A DNA stretch of 16,071 bases from Treponema sp. UBA4319 (GTDB taxonomy: Bacteria; Spirochaetota; Spirochaetia; Treponematales; Treponemataceae). The stretch is from positions 1 through 16,071 of the forward strand of contig DGUD01000094.1 in NCBI GenBank assembly GCA_002393865.1. The letters are read 5' to 3'. The notes beneath the pieces were generated by a model. That model was given only the letters and a program-made list of their open reading frames with translations, did not search any database and was not told the DNA's origin. Below, piece after piece: positions 6,943 to 14,093 of this stretch. Numbering within the stretch: position 1 is the stretch's first letter; each line of letters opens with the position of its first letter. The position numbers and the translations under genes were made by a program.

Positions 6943-8142
6943 ATGACTGACGAGGAGCTGCTTTCTGAAGTCCGGGCTGACCATCAGTATGTGGTGGACT
7001 TGCGCCGCCACTTCCACATGAACCCGGAGATTGCGAAAGAGGAATTCGGGACGGCAGAAAAAATAGAGGCCGAGCTGGATGCCATCGGCGTGCAGCACCG
7101 GCGCGTGGGCGAGACCGGCGTGTACGCGGAAATCCGCGGCACGGGCGCATCTCCTGCCGGTGGCGCGCGGACAATCGTCCTGCGGGCGGACATAGACGCG
7201 CTGCCGATACAGGAGGCACACGACTGCCCCTACGCATCCCGCGTGCCGGGCAGGATGCATGCCTGCGGGCACGACGCGCATACGGCAGCGCTCCTTGGTG
7301 CCGCCCGTATCTTGTCGGCGCACCGCGCGGAATTCCCCGGCACGGTGCGGCTCACATTCCAGCAGGGGGAGGAAATAGGCTACGGCGCGCGCGTCTTTGT
7401 GGCGGACGGGGCGCTTGACGGCGCAGACCGCAGCTTTGGGCTCCACGCCGCCTCGGATGTGCCCGTCGGCTCCGTCGCCATCACGCCCGGCCCGAACAAC
7501 GCCAGCGTGGACTGGTTCCGCATCAGCGTGGGCGGTCACCCGGCGCATGTGTCCACGCCGCAGCTGGGCGTGGACGCCGTGTATATCGCAAGCAGCATCG
7601 TGGTGGCGCTGCAGGCGCTGGTGACGCGGCGCACATCGCCTATGGAGCACGTGCTCATCGGCGTGGGAAAAATCACGGCGGGCGACGCCTACAATATTGT
7701 GGCGCAGCACGCCGCGCTGGAGGGCACCGTGCGGGTCTTTACGCCGGAAATCAGGGCGCAGGTACGGTGCGAGATGGATGCCCTCGCGGCGCATATCGCG
7801 GCATCCTATGGCGGCACGGCAAGCATCGAGTGGCAGGACTTTACCTCCCCGCTCATCAATGACGCGCAGTCGGCCGCAGAAGCCCGGCGGACGGCGCTGC
7901 GGCTCTTCGGCGGGGACAAGGTAATCAGCGACCGCAGGCCGTCGCTCGGTGGGGACGACTTTGCTGAATACATCCTGAAAGTGCCTGGCGTCTACGCGTA
8001 TGTGGGCACCAGGAACGCCTCGCGCGAAGAGACCGGCGTGGCTCACCATGACTCCCGCTTCGACATCGACGAGGATGCCCTGCTTGTAGCGGTGGCGCTG
8101 TATGCGCGCTACGCGATGGACTTTTTGGGCGGCGGGCAGTAG
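6943..8142 (+). CDS. M20D-family amidohydrolase (N-acyl amino acid deacylase type, 399 aa)
   Basis: A cytosolic dinuclear-metal hydrolase of the M20D group (YxeP, HipO, IAA-amino-acid hydrolase), which removes acyl groups from N-acylated amino acids. Metal ligands by position: C108 and H110 in MHACGHDAHT, E143/E144 in QQGEEIGYGA, H168 in FGLHAA, and H369 in AHHDSRFDIDE. VLRADIDALPI (79-89) holds the usual Asp. The dimerisation or lid domain spans about 185-295 (GGHPAHVSTPQLGVDAV). Full length. Start ATG 6943 with AAAGGA (6929-6934) at 8-nt spacing. Because it is last in the metNIQ operon, the likely substrate is an N-acyl methionine or related sulfur amino acid brought in by the transporter; in Bacillus, YxeP is encoded beside an ABC importer and processes N-acetylated sulfur amino acids. 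Specificity here is inferred from context only. Confidence 0.9.
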   Translation: MTDEELLSEVRADHQYVVDLRRHFHMNPEIAKEEFGTAEKIEAELDAIGVQHRRVGETGVYAEIRGTGASPAGGARTIVLRADIDALPIQEAHDCPYASRVPGRMHACGHDAHTAALLGAARILSAHRAEFPGTVRLTFQQGEEIGYGARVFVADGALDGADRSFGLHAASDVPVGSVAITPGPNNASVDWFRISVGGHPAHVSTPQLGVDAVYIASSIVVALQALVTRRTSPMEHVLIGVGKITAGDAYNIVAQHAALEGTVRVFTPEIRAQVRCEMDALAAHIAASYGGTASIEWQDFTSPLINDAQSAAEARRTALRLFGGDKVISDRRPSLGGDDFAEYILKVPGVYAYVGTRNASREETGVAHHDSRFDIDEDALLVAVALYARYAMDFLGGGQ

Positions 8143-8160
8143 CGGCGCCGGTAGGGCATG

Positions 8161-8181
8161 CGGCGGGATGCCCCGCCGTTT
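8161..8181 (+). terminator. Weak terminator-like hairpin after the met operon
   Basis: CGGCGGG (8161-8167), loop ATGC, CCCGCCG (8172-8178), followed only by TTTG. The stem is strong but the T-tract is poor, so this may be an RNA-end or processing hairpin rather than an efficient terminator. Confidence 0.4.
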
Positions 8182-8241
8182 GTCCGGGGCGCAGCGGCAA
8201 ACTGTCGGGCTGTCTCAAAACTTGTCAGGCTTTTGAATCAT

Positions 8242-8257
8242 CCTCTATTTATAGAGG
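8242..8257. repeat. Perfect inverted repeat upstream of the diguanylate cyclase gene
   Basis: CCTCTA-TTTA-TAGAGG, 6-bp arms with a 4-nt centre. Its centre TATTTA (8246-8251) sits 18 bp after TTGTCA (8222-8227), so it could be both a -10 region and an operator. Function is unknown. Confidence 0.45.
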
Positions 8258-8267
8258 AATTTACATC

Positions 8268-8296
8268 TTGTTTTTACCGGAGAGATGCAGTATACT
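8268..8296 (+). promoter_or_regulatory. Probable promoter of the diguanylate cyclase gene
   Basis: TTGTTT (8268-8273), a 17-bp spacer and TATACT (8291-8296). The ATG at 8306 lies 9 nt after the box, so the leader would be only a few nucleotides or none. The competing promoter is TTGTCA-N18-TATTTA (8222-8251), which would allow a start at 8285. Confidence 0.45.
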
Positions 8297-8305
8297 TATA
8301 AGTTA

Positions 8306-9400
8306 ATGGCTCTATTAAGCTTTAAAAGGCTGTGGCAGCACATCAACTACGGTTCGCTCAGCAAGACTGTATATACGGAGATTCTGCCGCTACGCATAAA
8401 AGAAAACAATGACATGCTCAAACGGCTCGCCCTCATCACGCTTGTGTTCGGCTGTGTGCTGACAGTCCTTGCCCTGTCCGGTATTCTCTCCCGCTCGGTT
8501 GCGCCCGCATACCTCTTCCTCTTCCTGAGTTCGGTCTTCTTCCTGGTGCTCCGCTACCGGAAAATGCTTGCCAAACCATTCTCCTGCTATCTTACCGGTT
8601 ACGCCCAGATTTTTGCCCTGCTCTTGTTCGGGCTGCTCAACAGCACAAAGTTCTCTCCCGACCCCGATTCCAACGGGACGATTTTTGTGGTGCTCCTGCT
8701 GGTCATTCCCTTCCTGATGACGGATATCCCCCGCAGGATAGTGCCCTTCCTCCTGCTGAACACCGCCGCCTACTGCGTCTTGCTCCGCATCTACAAGAAC
8801 GAGTCCGTCATAGCGCTGGACACCGTGAACGCGATTTTTGTCTGTCTTATCAGCTGCATGTGCAACTGGCTCTTCAGCGCGAAGGGCTTTCACGGTATGG
8901 CGAACAGCCTGTACATAGAGAAGGAGCGCGATACCGACGCTCTGACGGGGCTCCTGACCAAGCAGTCGGCGCGCGTGCTCACTGAGACAAGGCTGGCGCA
9001 CGGTGCCACCGGTATGCTGGCGATTATAGACCTTGACAACTTCAAGCACGTGAACGACGCCTTCGGGCACCTCTACGGGGACGAAGTCCTGATGAAAGTC
9101 GCGGCATGCATCAAAGAGAATACCCGCCGGACGGATATAGCGGCGCGCTTTGGCGGCGACGAATTCGTCATATTCTACCTGGATATGGACAAGAATGCGG
9201 TGCGCGCCTATGCCGACAATTTTTTTGACGCAATCAACAAAACTTTTGAGCACGAGAAGGTGCATGTGACCTGCTCCATGGGGCTGCAGGACACTGATGC
9301 CACGCGCGATTACGAGACGCTGTTCCGGGGGGCGGACGCTGCCCTGTACGAAAGCAAACGCAGCGGAAAGAACCGCTACTATATCGGGGGGCTTCTATAA
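8306..9400 (+). CDS. Membrane diguanylate cyclase, GGDEF domain (364 aa)
   Basis: Makes the second messenger cyclic di-GMP from two GTP. The N-terminal half has about six hydrophobic helices (roughly residues 39-62, 64-82, 95-112, 124-138, 145-163 and 170-190), with no recognised ligand-binding domain. A short linker (IEKERDTDALTGLLTKQ) leads to the GGDEF domain (~205-364). The active site G283-G-D-E-F287 is intact, preceded five residues earlier by R274-R-T-D277, a product-inhibition I-site. DLDNFKHVND supplies the metal and substrate motif. There is no EAL or HD-GYP partner domain. The start is uncertain: ATG 8306 lacks a Shine-Dalgarno but suits the homology I recall (a soluble lead of ~35 residues), while ATG 8285 adds seven residues and has GGAG only 2 nt away. 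It stands alone and ends at a bidirectional terminator. Confidence 0.9.
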   Translation: MALLSFKRLWQHINYGSLSKTVYTEILPLRIKENNDMLKRLALITLVFGCVLTVLALSGILSRSVAPAYLFLFLSSVFFLVLRYRKMLAKPFSCYLTGYAQIFALLLFGLLNSTKFSPDPDSNGTIFVVLLLVIPFLMTDIPRRIVPFLLLNTAAYCVLLRIYKNESVIALDTVNAIFVCLISCMCNWLFSAKGFHGMANSLYIEKERDTDALTGLLTKQSARVLTETRLAHGATGMLAIIDLDNFKHVNDAFGHLYGDEVLMKVAACIKENTRRTDIAARFGGDEFVIFYLDMDKNAVRAYADNFFDAINKTFEHEKVHVTCSMGLQDTDATRDYETLFRGADAALYESKRSGKNRYYIGGLL

Positions 9401-9451
9401 GTTGGATCTGGGACTGCGATGCTGTTGGCGGCACGGCGCCGGCTGCGGCGC

Positions 9452-9503
9452 AAAAAAGAAGACCTGCCCGGAACGCACGTTGCATTTCGGGCAGGCCTTT
9501 TTT
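9452..9503. terminator. Bidirectional terminator between the GGDEF gene and tpiA
   Basis: CCTGCCCG (9463-9470) pairs with CGGGCAGG (9488-9495) around a 17-nt loop. Six A precede the stem (9452-9457) and six T follow it (9498-9503), so it can end transcripts from both convergent genes. Confidence 0.85.
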
Positions 9504-9526
9504 GCAGGGATTGTTCCTTGTATGGA

Positions 9527-10276
9527 TTAGAGCACGCAGATGGGCTCGAAGGTCTCTGCCTTGAGTGACGCGCCGCCGATAAGACCGCCGTCAATGTCAG
9601 GCTGTGCGAGCAGATCCTTTGCGTTGGAAGCCTTCATGGAGCCGCCGTACTGTATGATGGTCTCGTCGGCGACCTTCTGGTTGTAGAGCTTTGCGATGTA
9701 GCCGCGCACGAACTTGTGGATTGCCTCCGCATCCTCCGGGGTCGCGGTTTTGCCGGTGCCGATTGCCCAGACTGGCTCGTAGGCGATGGTGACGTTCTTC
9801 ATCTGCGCTTCGGTCACGCCGGCAAGGTCGGCAGAAAGCTGGAACGCGCAGACCTGCTCTGCGTTTCCGGCCTCGCGGTCTGCAAGCAGCTCGCCGATGC
9901 AGAGCACCACCTCAAGCCCCTCGTTGAGCGCGCGGCGCACCTTCTTGTTGATGAGCTCGTCGCTCTCGCCGATTTCGTGACGGCGCTCTGAGTGACCAAG
10001 GATGACTGACTGGACGCCGATGTCCTTCAGCATCTCTGTGGAGACCTCGCCGGTATGGGCGCCGTTGGGCGTGGCGGCTACGTCCTGCGCGCCGAGCAGG
10101 ATATTGCTTCCCTTTACGACCTGTGCGACGGCGTCAAGATATACGAAAGGAACACCAATCATGTATTTGTTCGTCTTGCCTTTGAGGGCAGCGACAAGGT
10201 CGGAGGCGAGCTTGACGGCCTCGGCCTTGCTCGTGTTCATCTTCCAGTTTCCGGCGATATAGTGGGTTCTTGCCAT
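9527..10276 (-). CDS. tpiA: Triose-phosphate isomerase (249 aa)
   Basis: Interconverts dihydroxyacetone phosphate and glyceraldehyde 3-phosphate in glycolysis, as a cytosolic TIM-barrel dimer. Catalytic residues are present: N10 and K12 in GNWKM, H95 in ILGHSERR, and E167 in AYEPVWAIGTGKTATP, where loop 6 also lies. The phosphate site YGGS is at 210-213. Length and motifs are standard. The ATG at 10276 has AGGAG 11 nt upstream, which is rather distant, but no better in-frame start exists. A strong promoter lies about 30 nt further upstream. pgk is on the same strand 870 nt upstream, separated by an oppositely oriented gene, so the two are not one simple operon here. Confidence 0.97.
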   Translation of the reverse strand: MARTHYIAGNWKMNTSKAEAVKLASDLVAALKGKTNKYMIGVPFVYLDAVAQVVKGSNILLGAQDVAATPNGAHTGEVSTEMLKDIGVQSVILGHSERRHEIGESDELINKKVRRALNEGLEVVLCIGELLADREAGNAEQVCAFQLSADLAGVTEAQMKNVTIAYEPVWAIGTGKTATPEDAEAIHKFVRGYIAKLYNQKVADETIIQYGGSMKASNAKDLLAQPDIDGGLIGGASLKAETFEPICVL

Positions 10277-10311
10277 AGTGTATGCATCTCCTGTAGCATG
10301 TATTTTCTCTA

Positions 10312-10340
10312 ATAATACTGAAAAATATGCTTATGTGCAA
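10312..10340 (-). promoter_or_regulatory. tpiA: tpiA promoter
   Basis: On the minus strand: TTGCAC (10340-10335), a 17-bp spacer and TATTAT (10317-10312), in an AT-rich patch. The leader would be about 29 nt. Confidence 0.75.
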
Positions 10341-10501
10341 TGAGCCGGGCGGCTCTTTCTGCCGAAAATCAGATGAGGCGCTTTCAGAATTTCCTGACGG
10401 GTTTTTGAGGCTGCCCTGCATATAGGGACGCCCGGTGGCATGGACGGGCTGAGGCATGCCTTGGCATCATGAGGGGGCGGGATTCCCGCCGGAGGAAACG
10501 A

Positions 10502-11008
10502 ATGAGAAGACTGACTGCGCTCCTGCTGCTGGCGCTCTGCGCGGGGTTTGCGGAGGCGCTGATTGTATACCGGCCGGAGAATTCCGGCGCGGTGAACACG
10601 GTACGCTGCTACATACGGATTGAGGACGAGGACGGCAATGATGTGACGCAGGAAGGAACGCGTGGCTCCTATGCGTGGGTGACAGACCCTGCGGACAGGC
10701 CGCCCAAGGAGCTGCATCCCTATGCCGGGCGCTACTACCTGATGGGGGGTATCGCGGCCCACATCGGCTTCAAGCGGCATGGCACCTACCGCATCACCGT
10801 ATATACTCCGGCGGACGAACAGCAGCTGTCGCCTGCCGCCACAGGCACTGAATGGGTCTCAAACACCTTTGTCTACAGGACGGACAGCACGCTCAAGGTG
10901 CTTTTTGTCAGCCCCACCGCGGACGAAGACGGCTTTTACGACGGCGGCTGGTTCCTGAGCTACCGGGCGCCGCCGTTCTACAAGGTGACAAAACCCGCCC
11001 GGAGATAG
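10502..11008 (+). CDS. Secreted protein of unknown function (168 aa)
   Basis: Not recognised. The signal peptide MRRLTALLLLALCAGFAEA has a clear signal peptidase I site (AEA before LIVYRP) and no lipobox, so the product should be periplasmic or released. The mature 149 residues look beta-rich, with many Tyr and aromatic strands (RCYIRIEDEDG, YYLMGGIAAHIGF, GTYRITVYTP, TLKVLFVSPTA), and resemble a small Ig-like or jelly-roll fold; this is a guess from pattern. The ATG at 10502 is chosen over the in-frame ATG at 10469 because GGAGG (10491-10495) lies 6 nt before it and the upstream residues are Arg-rich and would spoil the signal. A small GGCGGGA-T-TCCCGCC palindrome (10476-10490) lies just before the Shine-Dalgarno. 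It sits between pgk and tpiA on the opposite strand; no convincing promoter was found. Confidence 0.78.
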   Translation: MRRLTALLLLALCAGFAEALIVYRPENSGAVNTVRCYIRIEDEDGNDVTQEGTRGSYAWVTDPADRPPKELHPYAGRYYLMGGIAAHIGFKRHGTYRITVYTPADEQQLSPAATGTEWVSNTFVYRTDSTLKVLFVSPTADEDGFYDGGWFLSYRAPPFYKVTKPARR

Positions 11009-11051
11009 CAAAGGAAGGCCGGCCCGGCATGCAGCGGCTTTAAAAACATGA

Positions 11052-11123
11052 GCGGGCGGCATCGGAATGCCGCCCGCCAGGAAATCAGCTTTGTCCGGGA
11101 ACGTTTCCGGCTCCCGGACAAAG
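11052..11123. terminator. Two strong hairpins between convergent gene ends (pgk terminator region)
   Basis: Hairpin A: GCGGGCGGCAT (11052-11062), loop CGGA, ATGCCGCCCGC (11067-11077). Hairpin B: CTTTGTCCGGGA (11089-11100), 11-nt loop, TCCCGGACAAAG (11112-11123), a 12-bp perfect stem. In the pgk direction, hairpin A is followed by TCATGTTTTTA, giving a moderate T-tract. The pair probably terminates pgk and protects both 3' ends. Confidence 0.65.
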
Positions 11124-11145
11124 CAGGTCTGTCTCCGGATCCTCT

Positions 11146-12417
11146 TTACTTTGTCGCGAGGATGGCAATGCCCGGCAGGGTCTTGCCCTCAAGGAATTCA
11201 AGCGATGCGCCGCCGCCCGTAGAGACGTGGGTCATCTTGTCCGCAAGGTGGAACTTGTTTACCGCGGCCACAGAATCGCCGCCGCCCACGACCGTCATTG
11301 CGCCGTTGCCGGTTGCCTCGGCGACGAGCTTTGCGACCGCCTCGGTTCCCTTTGCGAAGGCGTCGAACTCAAATACGCCGACCGGACCGTTCCAGACGAC
11401 GGACTTTGCGGAAGAGATAACCTTCTTGTATTCCTCCACGGTCTTGGGGCCGACATCCATCGCCATCAGGTTGTCCGGGATATCGATGCCGTCCACGGCG
11501 GCAGGAGCTGCGTCCGGGCTGAATTCTGTGGCGCCCACGTGGTCGACGGGCAGCAGAATCTGCACGTTCTTGGCCGCGGCGTCGGCAAGGAGCTTCTTTG
11601 CCGTATCCAGGAAATCGTCCTCCACGAGGGATTTGCCGACCTTGTGCCCCTGCGCCTTCAGGAAGGTATATGCCATGCCGCCGCCGATGACGAGGGCAGA
11701 TGCGTTCTTGAGCAGGCTCTCAAGCACCGCAATCTTTGAGGAGACCTTCGCGCCGCCGATGATGGCGACCTGCGGCTTGGGCGGGTTGTGCAGCATCGGA
11801 TCAAGGTACTTCACTTCCTTCTCCATGAGGAAGCCGCCGACGGGCTGCGCCTTCATGAATTTTGCGATGGTGGCGGTGGAGGCCTGGTCGCGGTGGGCGG
11901 TGCCAAAGGCGTCGTTCACAAAGATATCGCCGTAGGTGGCAAGCTCCTGCGCCATCTTCTCACGGTCGGCGTCAACCTTGCTCGTCTCTTCCTTGTGGAA
12001 GCGCACGTTCTCAAGCATGGCGACTGCGCCGTCGGGAAGCGCGTCGATGGCGGCCTTCTGTCCGAGCGCGTCGGGCAGGAAGGTGACGCTCTTGCCGAGC
12101 TTCTGCGCAAAGTAGTCCACGACGGGCTTCATGCGGTTCTTGCCGTTGATGAATTTCTCCTTGTCTGCGTCGGTGAAGGGTTTTCCGGCCTTCTCAGCCT
12201 TCTCCTGCGCCTTCTTTACGTCCTTGTTGGGGTCGCCGAGGTGGCTCATGAGCACGAGGCTGCGGGGGCTCTGCTCAAGGATGTATTTGATTGTCGGGAG
12301 CGCCGCCATGATGCGGGTGTCATCCTGCACAACGCCGTCCTTCATCGGCACATTGAAATCGACGCGCATGATGATGCGCTTTCCCTTCAGGTCAACGTCT
12401 TTTACCGTCTTGATCAT
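11146..12417 (-). CDS. pgk: Phosphoglycerate kinase (423 aa)
   Basis: Transfers phosphate from 1,3-bisphosphoglycerate to ADP, the first ATP-yielding step of glycolysis; cytosolic. Key motifs: [11 protein letters not shown] (about 18-28), [73 protein letters not shown] and the C-terminal [10 protein letters not shown]...[19 protein letters not shown] replaces the usual SHLGRP and is followed by a Lys/Glu/Ala-rich insertion of ~30 residues ([18 protein letters not shown]), as I recall from Treponema enzymes; this is the best taxonomic clue in the window. Start ATG 12417 with GGAGGA (12428-12433) at 10 nt. The frame stays open further upstream, but that part has no homology. Confidence 0.97.
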   Translation of the reverse strand: MIKTVKDVDLKGKRIIMRVDFNVPMKDGVVQDDTRIMAALPTIKYILEQSPRSLVLMSHLGDPNKDVKKAQEKAEKAGKPFTDADKEKFINGKNRMKPVVDYFAQKLGKSVTFLPDALGQKAAIDALPDGAVAMLENVRFHKEETSKVDADREKMAQELATYGDIFVNDAFGTAHRDQASTATIAKFMKAQPVGGFLMEKEVKYLDPMLHNPPKPQVAIIGGAKVSSKIAVLESLLKNASALVIGGGMAYTFLKAQGHKVGKSLVEDDFLDTAKKLLADAAAKNVQILLPVDHVGATEFSPDAAPAAVDGIDIPDNLMAMDVGPKTVEEYKKVISSAKSVVWNGPVGVFEFDAFAKGTEAVAKLVAEATGNGAMTVVGGGDSVAAVNKFHLADKMTHVSTGGGASLEFLEGKTLPGIAILATK

Positions 12418-12560
12418 AAAAACTATATCCTCCAAAAAAGAATTACCGGGTATCCGCATCTGCAGGAAGCAGGGCTCTGTGCAGTATGCGGGGGCTTTCC
12501 GCCGCCATGAGGGCAGCACCGGTCCTTCCGGAAATCGGAGCTCCGGGGACTCCCCATTAA

Positions 12561-12589
12561 AATATACTGCTATTTTCACATAAAGTCTA
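12561..12589 (-). promoter_or_regulatory. pgk: Putative pgk promoter with a long leader
   Basis: On the minus strand: TAGACT (12589-12584), a 17-bp spacer and TATATT (12566-12561). Transcription would begin near 12554, leaving a leader of about 137 nt rich in short GC stems, including GGGGAGTCCCC and CGGAGCTCCG. The -35 is imperfect, so confidence is moderate. Confidence 0.5.
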
Positions 12590-12646
12590 TCAGGAAAGCA
12601 AGAAAAGCCGCTTGTGCCCCGGAACTTCTTATGCGGCCACACTGTC

Positions 12647-12675
12647 TTGCGCCTCCCGCGGAATCCTGCTATGCT
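12647..12675 (+). promoter_or_regulatory. Promoter of the five-helix membrane protein gene
   Basis: TTGCGC (12647-12652), a 17-bp spacer and TATGCT (12670-12675), preceded by TGC to give an extended -10. GGGG follows the box. The Shine-Dalgarno GGAGGAG begins at 12684, so the leader is only about 12 nt. Confidence 0.6.
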
Positions 12676-12693
12676 GGGGCTACGGAGGAGAAT

Positions 12694-13236
12694 ATGCATG
12701 CTTTTATGCCGCTTCTTGTGTTCCCGTACCTGCTGGTGGCGGATTTTCATTTTTTGCTGGCATCGGGGAAACTCGGTGCGCTCCCGGTGCCGCTGGAGAC
12801 GGGGATTGTCGTGCTTGTGCTCGCGCTGAACGCGGCGGAGCTGTTTTTCTGCATCCGCTGCCTTGTGCGGGCGCTTAAAACTGTCCGCGGCGGGGACGGC
12901 GGGGCGCTTCTTGTGCGGAAGGCCGCGGCCGTCAAGCTGCTGCACATCCCCGCCTACCTGTATTTTTTCTGCGCGGGCTGTATCATGCTCCTGTTCCCCC
13001 ACATGGGCTTTGTCATCACGCTGCTCTGCTTCCTTTCCGACCTGTGGAGCATCAGCCTTACGGGGCTGCTCATGGCAATTGCGCTGTACGGTGCGTACCG
13101 CCGCCGGAACGTCAGCCTCCGGCAGACCGTGCTGCACGGCATCCTTTCCTTCATATTCTGCGCGGACGTTATCGACGCGCTGTACCTGCGGCTCAAGGTA
13201 TTCCGTGCGCCCCAAAAGGGCAGTGCAGGGGCTTGA
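12694..13236 (+). CDS. Integral membrane protein of unknown function (180 aa)
   Basis: Not recognised. Five hydrophobic segments are visible: about residues 4-23 ([20 protein letters not shown]), 35-58 ([23 protein letters not shown]), 82-101 ([17 protein letters not shown]), 104-133 ([30 protein letters not shown]) and 142-160 ([18 protein letters not shown]). Loops are short and basic on one side (RRRN, RLKVFR). It has no enzyme motif and no transporter signature. The start is ATG 12694, supported by GGAGGAG (12684-12690) and the promoter at 12647; the open frame upstream to 12631 runs through the promoter and is not coding. The tail nearly meets the IMP-cyclohydrolase-like gene (23 nt between stops) without a terminator. 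Confidence 0.75.
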   Translation: MHAFMPLLVFPYLLVADFHFLLASGKLGALPVPLETGIVVLVLALNAAELFFCIRCLVRALKTVRGGDGGALLVRKAAAVKLLHIPAYLYFFCAGCIMLLFPHMGFVITLLCFLSDLWSISLTGLLMAIALYGAYRRRNVSLRQTVLHGILSFIFCADVIDALYLRLKVFRAPQKGSAGA

Positions 13237-13259
13237 GCCGCAGGGCGCGGCGGGGAAGG

Positions 13260-13973
13260 CTATTTGTTCTTGTTTACGATGCGGGTCTCGTAGCGGCCGC
13301 TGGCAATGTCGATGTAGCGCACAAAAAGCGACACCTTGTTGTCCGCGTTCAGCTTATCCCATACAAGGCCGGTAAATTCGTCTATGCCGCCGCGGATATC
13401 GACCGGAGTAGGCTCCCCCTCGTAGCTGGGCAGCGGATTGCCGTCGCCCATGTAGGTGTGGATGAACCTGCCGGTGCCCGCCGCGCAGCCGCTGTAGCTG
13501 AACGTGTAGCGGTTGCAGCGCTCCGCGCAGCCTGCGTCGCTTTTGAGTATGGACATCATAAAGCTGAACGAGCCGCCTTCCACGTGCATGATGCCGGAGA
13601 TGCGGGGCGTGTAGTTCGGTGCGTCCGGCTCGAATTCCCTGCAGCGCAGCGACTGCTCAAAGCTTTTGCCCTGCTGTATGCCCTCGTAGATGGTATCGGT
13701 CTGGTCGCCGTTGGTGACGATGGTGTTCTTGCCGAGCACGCGCACCGGCGCGTAGATGATGAGGCTGGGATCCTCAAGCTTTGAGGGATCAAAGGCCTGC
13801 GTGCGTATGCCTTCGCCCTCGGCCACAAAGACGCGGTTGCGGCTGTTGCTGCTCCGCCCCATGATGAAGTATGCGGTGACGGCGTATTTTCCGTCTTCCG
13901 ATGTGCCGATGACGATGCCTCTTCCGGGGTATGCGTTCCCGGAAAGCTCCTGCGCAAGGCTGTGCATTTCCAT
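13260..13973 (-). CDS. IMP cyclohydrolase-like protein (237 aa)
   Basis: Matches the family of the archaeal-type IMP cyclohydrolase PurO (Pfam IMP_cyclohyd), which closes the ring of FAICAR to give IMP in the last purine step. Family-like stretches: [37 protein letters not shown] near residues 13-50, [35 protein letters not shown], and the ends TPVDIRGG and [13 protein letters not shown]. Length suits a stand-alone domain. Bacterial members occur widely in gut anaerobes, and their activity is less well tested than that of PurO. The ATG at 13973 has AGGAG 7 nt upstream. Its promoter is an extended -10 at 14042-14050, back to back with that of the next gene, leaving a ~62-nt GC-rich leader. Confidence 0.87.
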   Translation of the reverse strand: MEMHSLAQELSGNAYPGRGIVIGTSEDGKYAVTAYFIMGRSSNSRNRVFVAEGEGIRTQAFDPSKLEDPSLIIYAPVRVLGKNTIVTNGDQTDTIYEGIQQGKSFEQSLRCREFEPDAPNYTPRISGIMHVEGGSFSFMMSILKSDAGCAERCNRYTFSYSGCAAGTGRFIHTYMGDGNPLPSYEGEPTPVDIRGGIDEFTGLVWDKLNADNKVSLFVRYIDIASGRYETRIVNKNK

Positions 13974-14041
13974 GTTCCTGCTCCTGAATTTTGTGTGGCG
14001 GCGCCAGCTGGAGCCGCTGCGGGGGCAAAGCCCGCGGGTAC

Positions 14042-14050
14042 ATTGTAGCA
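14042..14050 (-). promoter_or_regulatory. Extended -10 promoter of the IMP-cyclohydrolase-like gene
   Basis: On the minus strand: TGC then TACAAT (14047-14042). No good -35; the place where it should lie overlaps the opposing promoter at 14066-14074. Confidence 0.55.
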
Positions 14051-14065
14051 TGGAAGCGCGTTTTG

Positions 14066-14074
14066 TGCTACACT
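14066..14074 (+). promoter_or_regulatory. Extended -10 promoter of the DUF2974-like gene
   Basis: TGC then TACACT (14069-14074), followed by GGGGGCGGAGG. Its -35 position (about 14046-14051) falls on the opposing extended -10 box. Confidence 0.6.
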
Positions 14075-14093
14075 GGGGGCGGAGGTGCAAGGT

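Noticed and set aside
6068..8049. Two long overlapping minus-strand frames opposite metQ and the amidohydrolase
   Set aside because: The plus strand encodes clear family motifs throughout; the antisense frames have His/Arg-rich shadow composition and no ribosome-binding sites.
12418..13215. Minus-strand frame extending pgk upstream by 266 codons
   Set aside because: It runs opposite the five-helix membrane protein, is rich in Arg/Gln/His as expected of an antisense frame in GC-rich DNA, and contains the promoter and Shine-Dalgarno of pgk. Pgk homology begins at the ATG at 12417.
13974..14040. Purine-type riboswitch in the leader of the IMP-cyclohydrolase-like gene
   Set aside because: The ~62-nt leader is GC-rich with simple stems and lacks the conserved junction and loop sequences of the purine aptamer.
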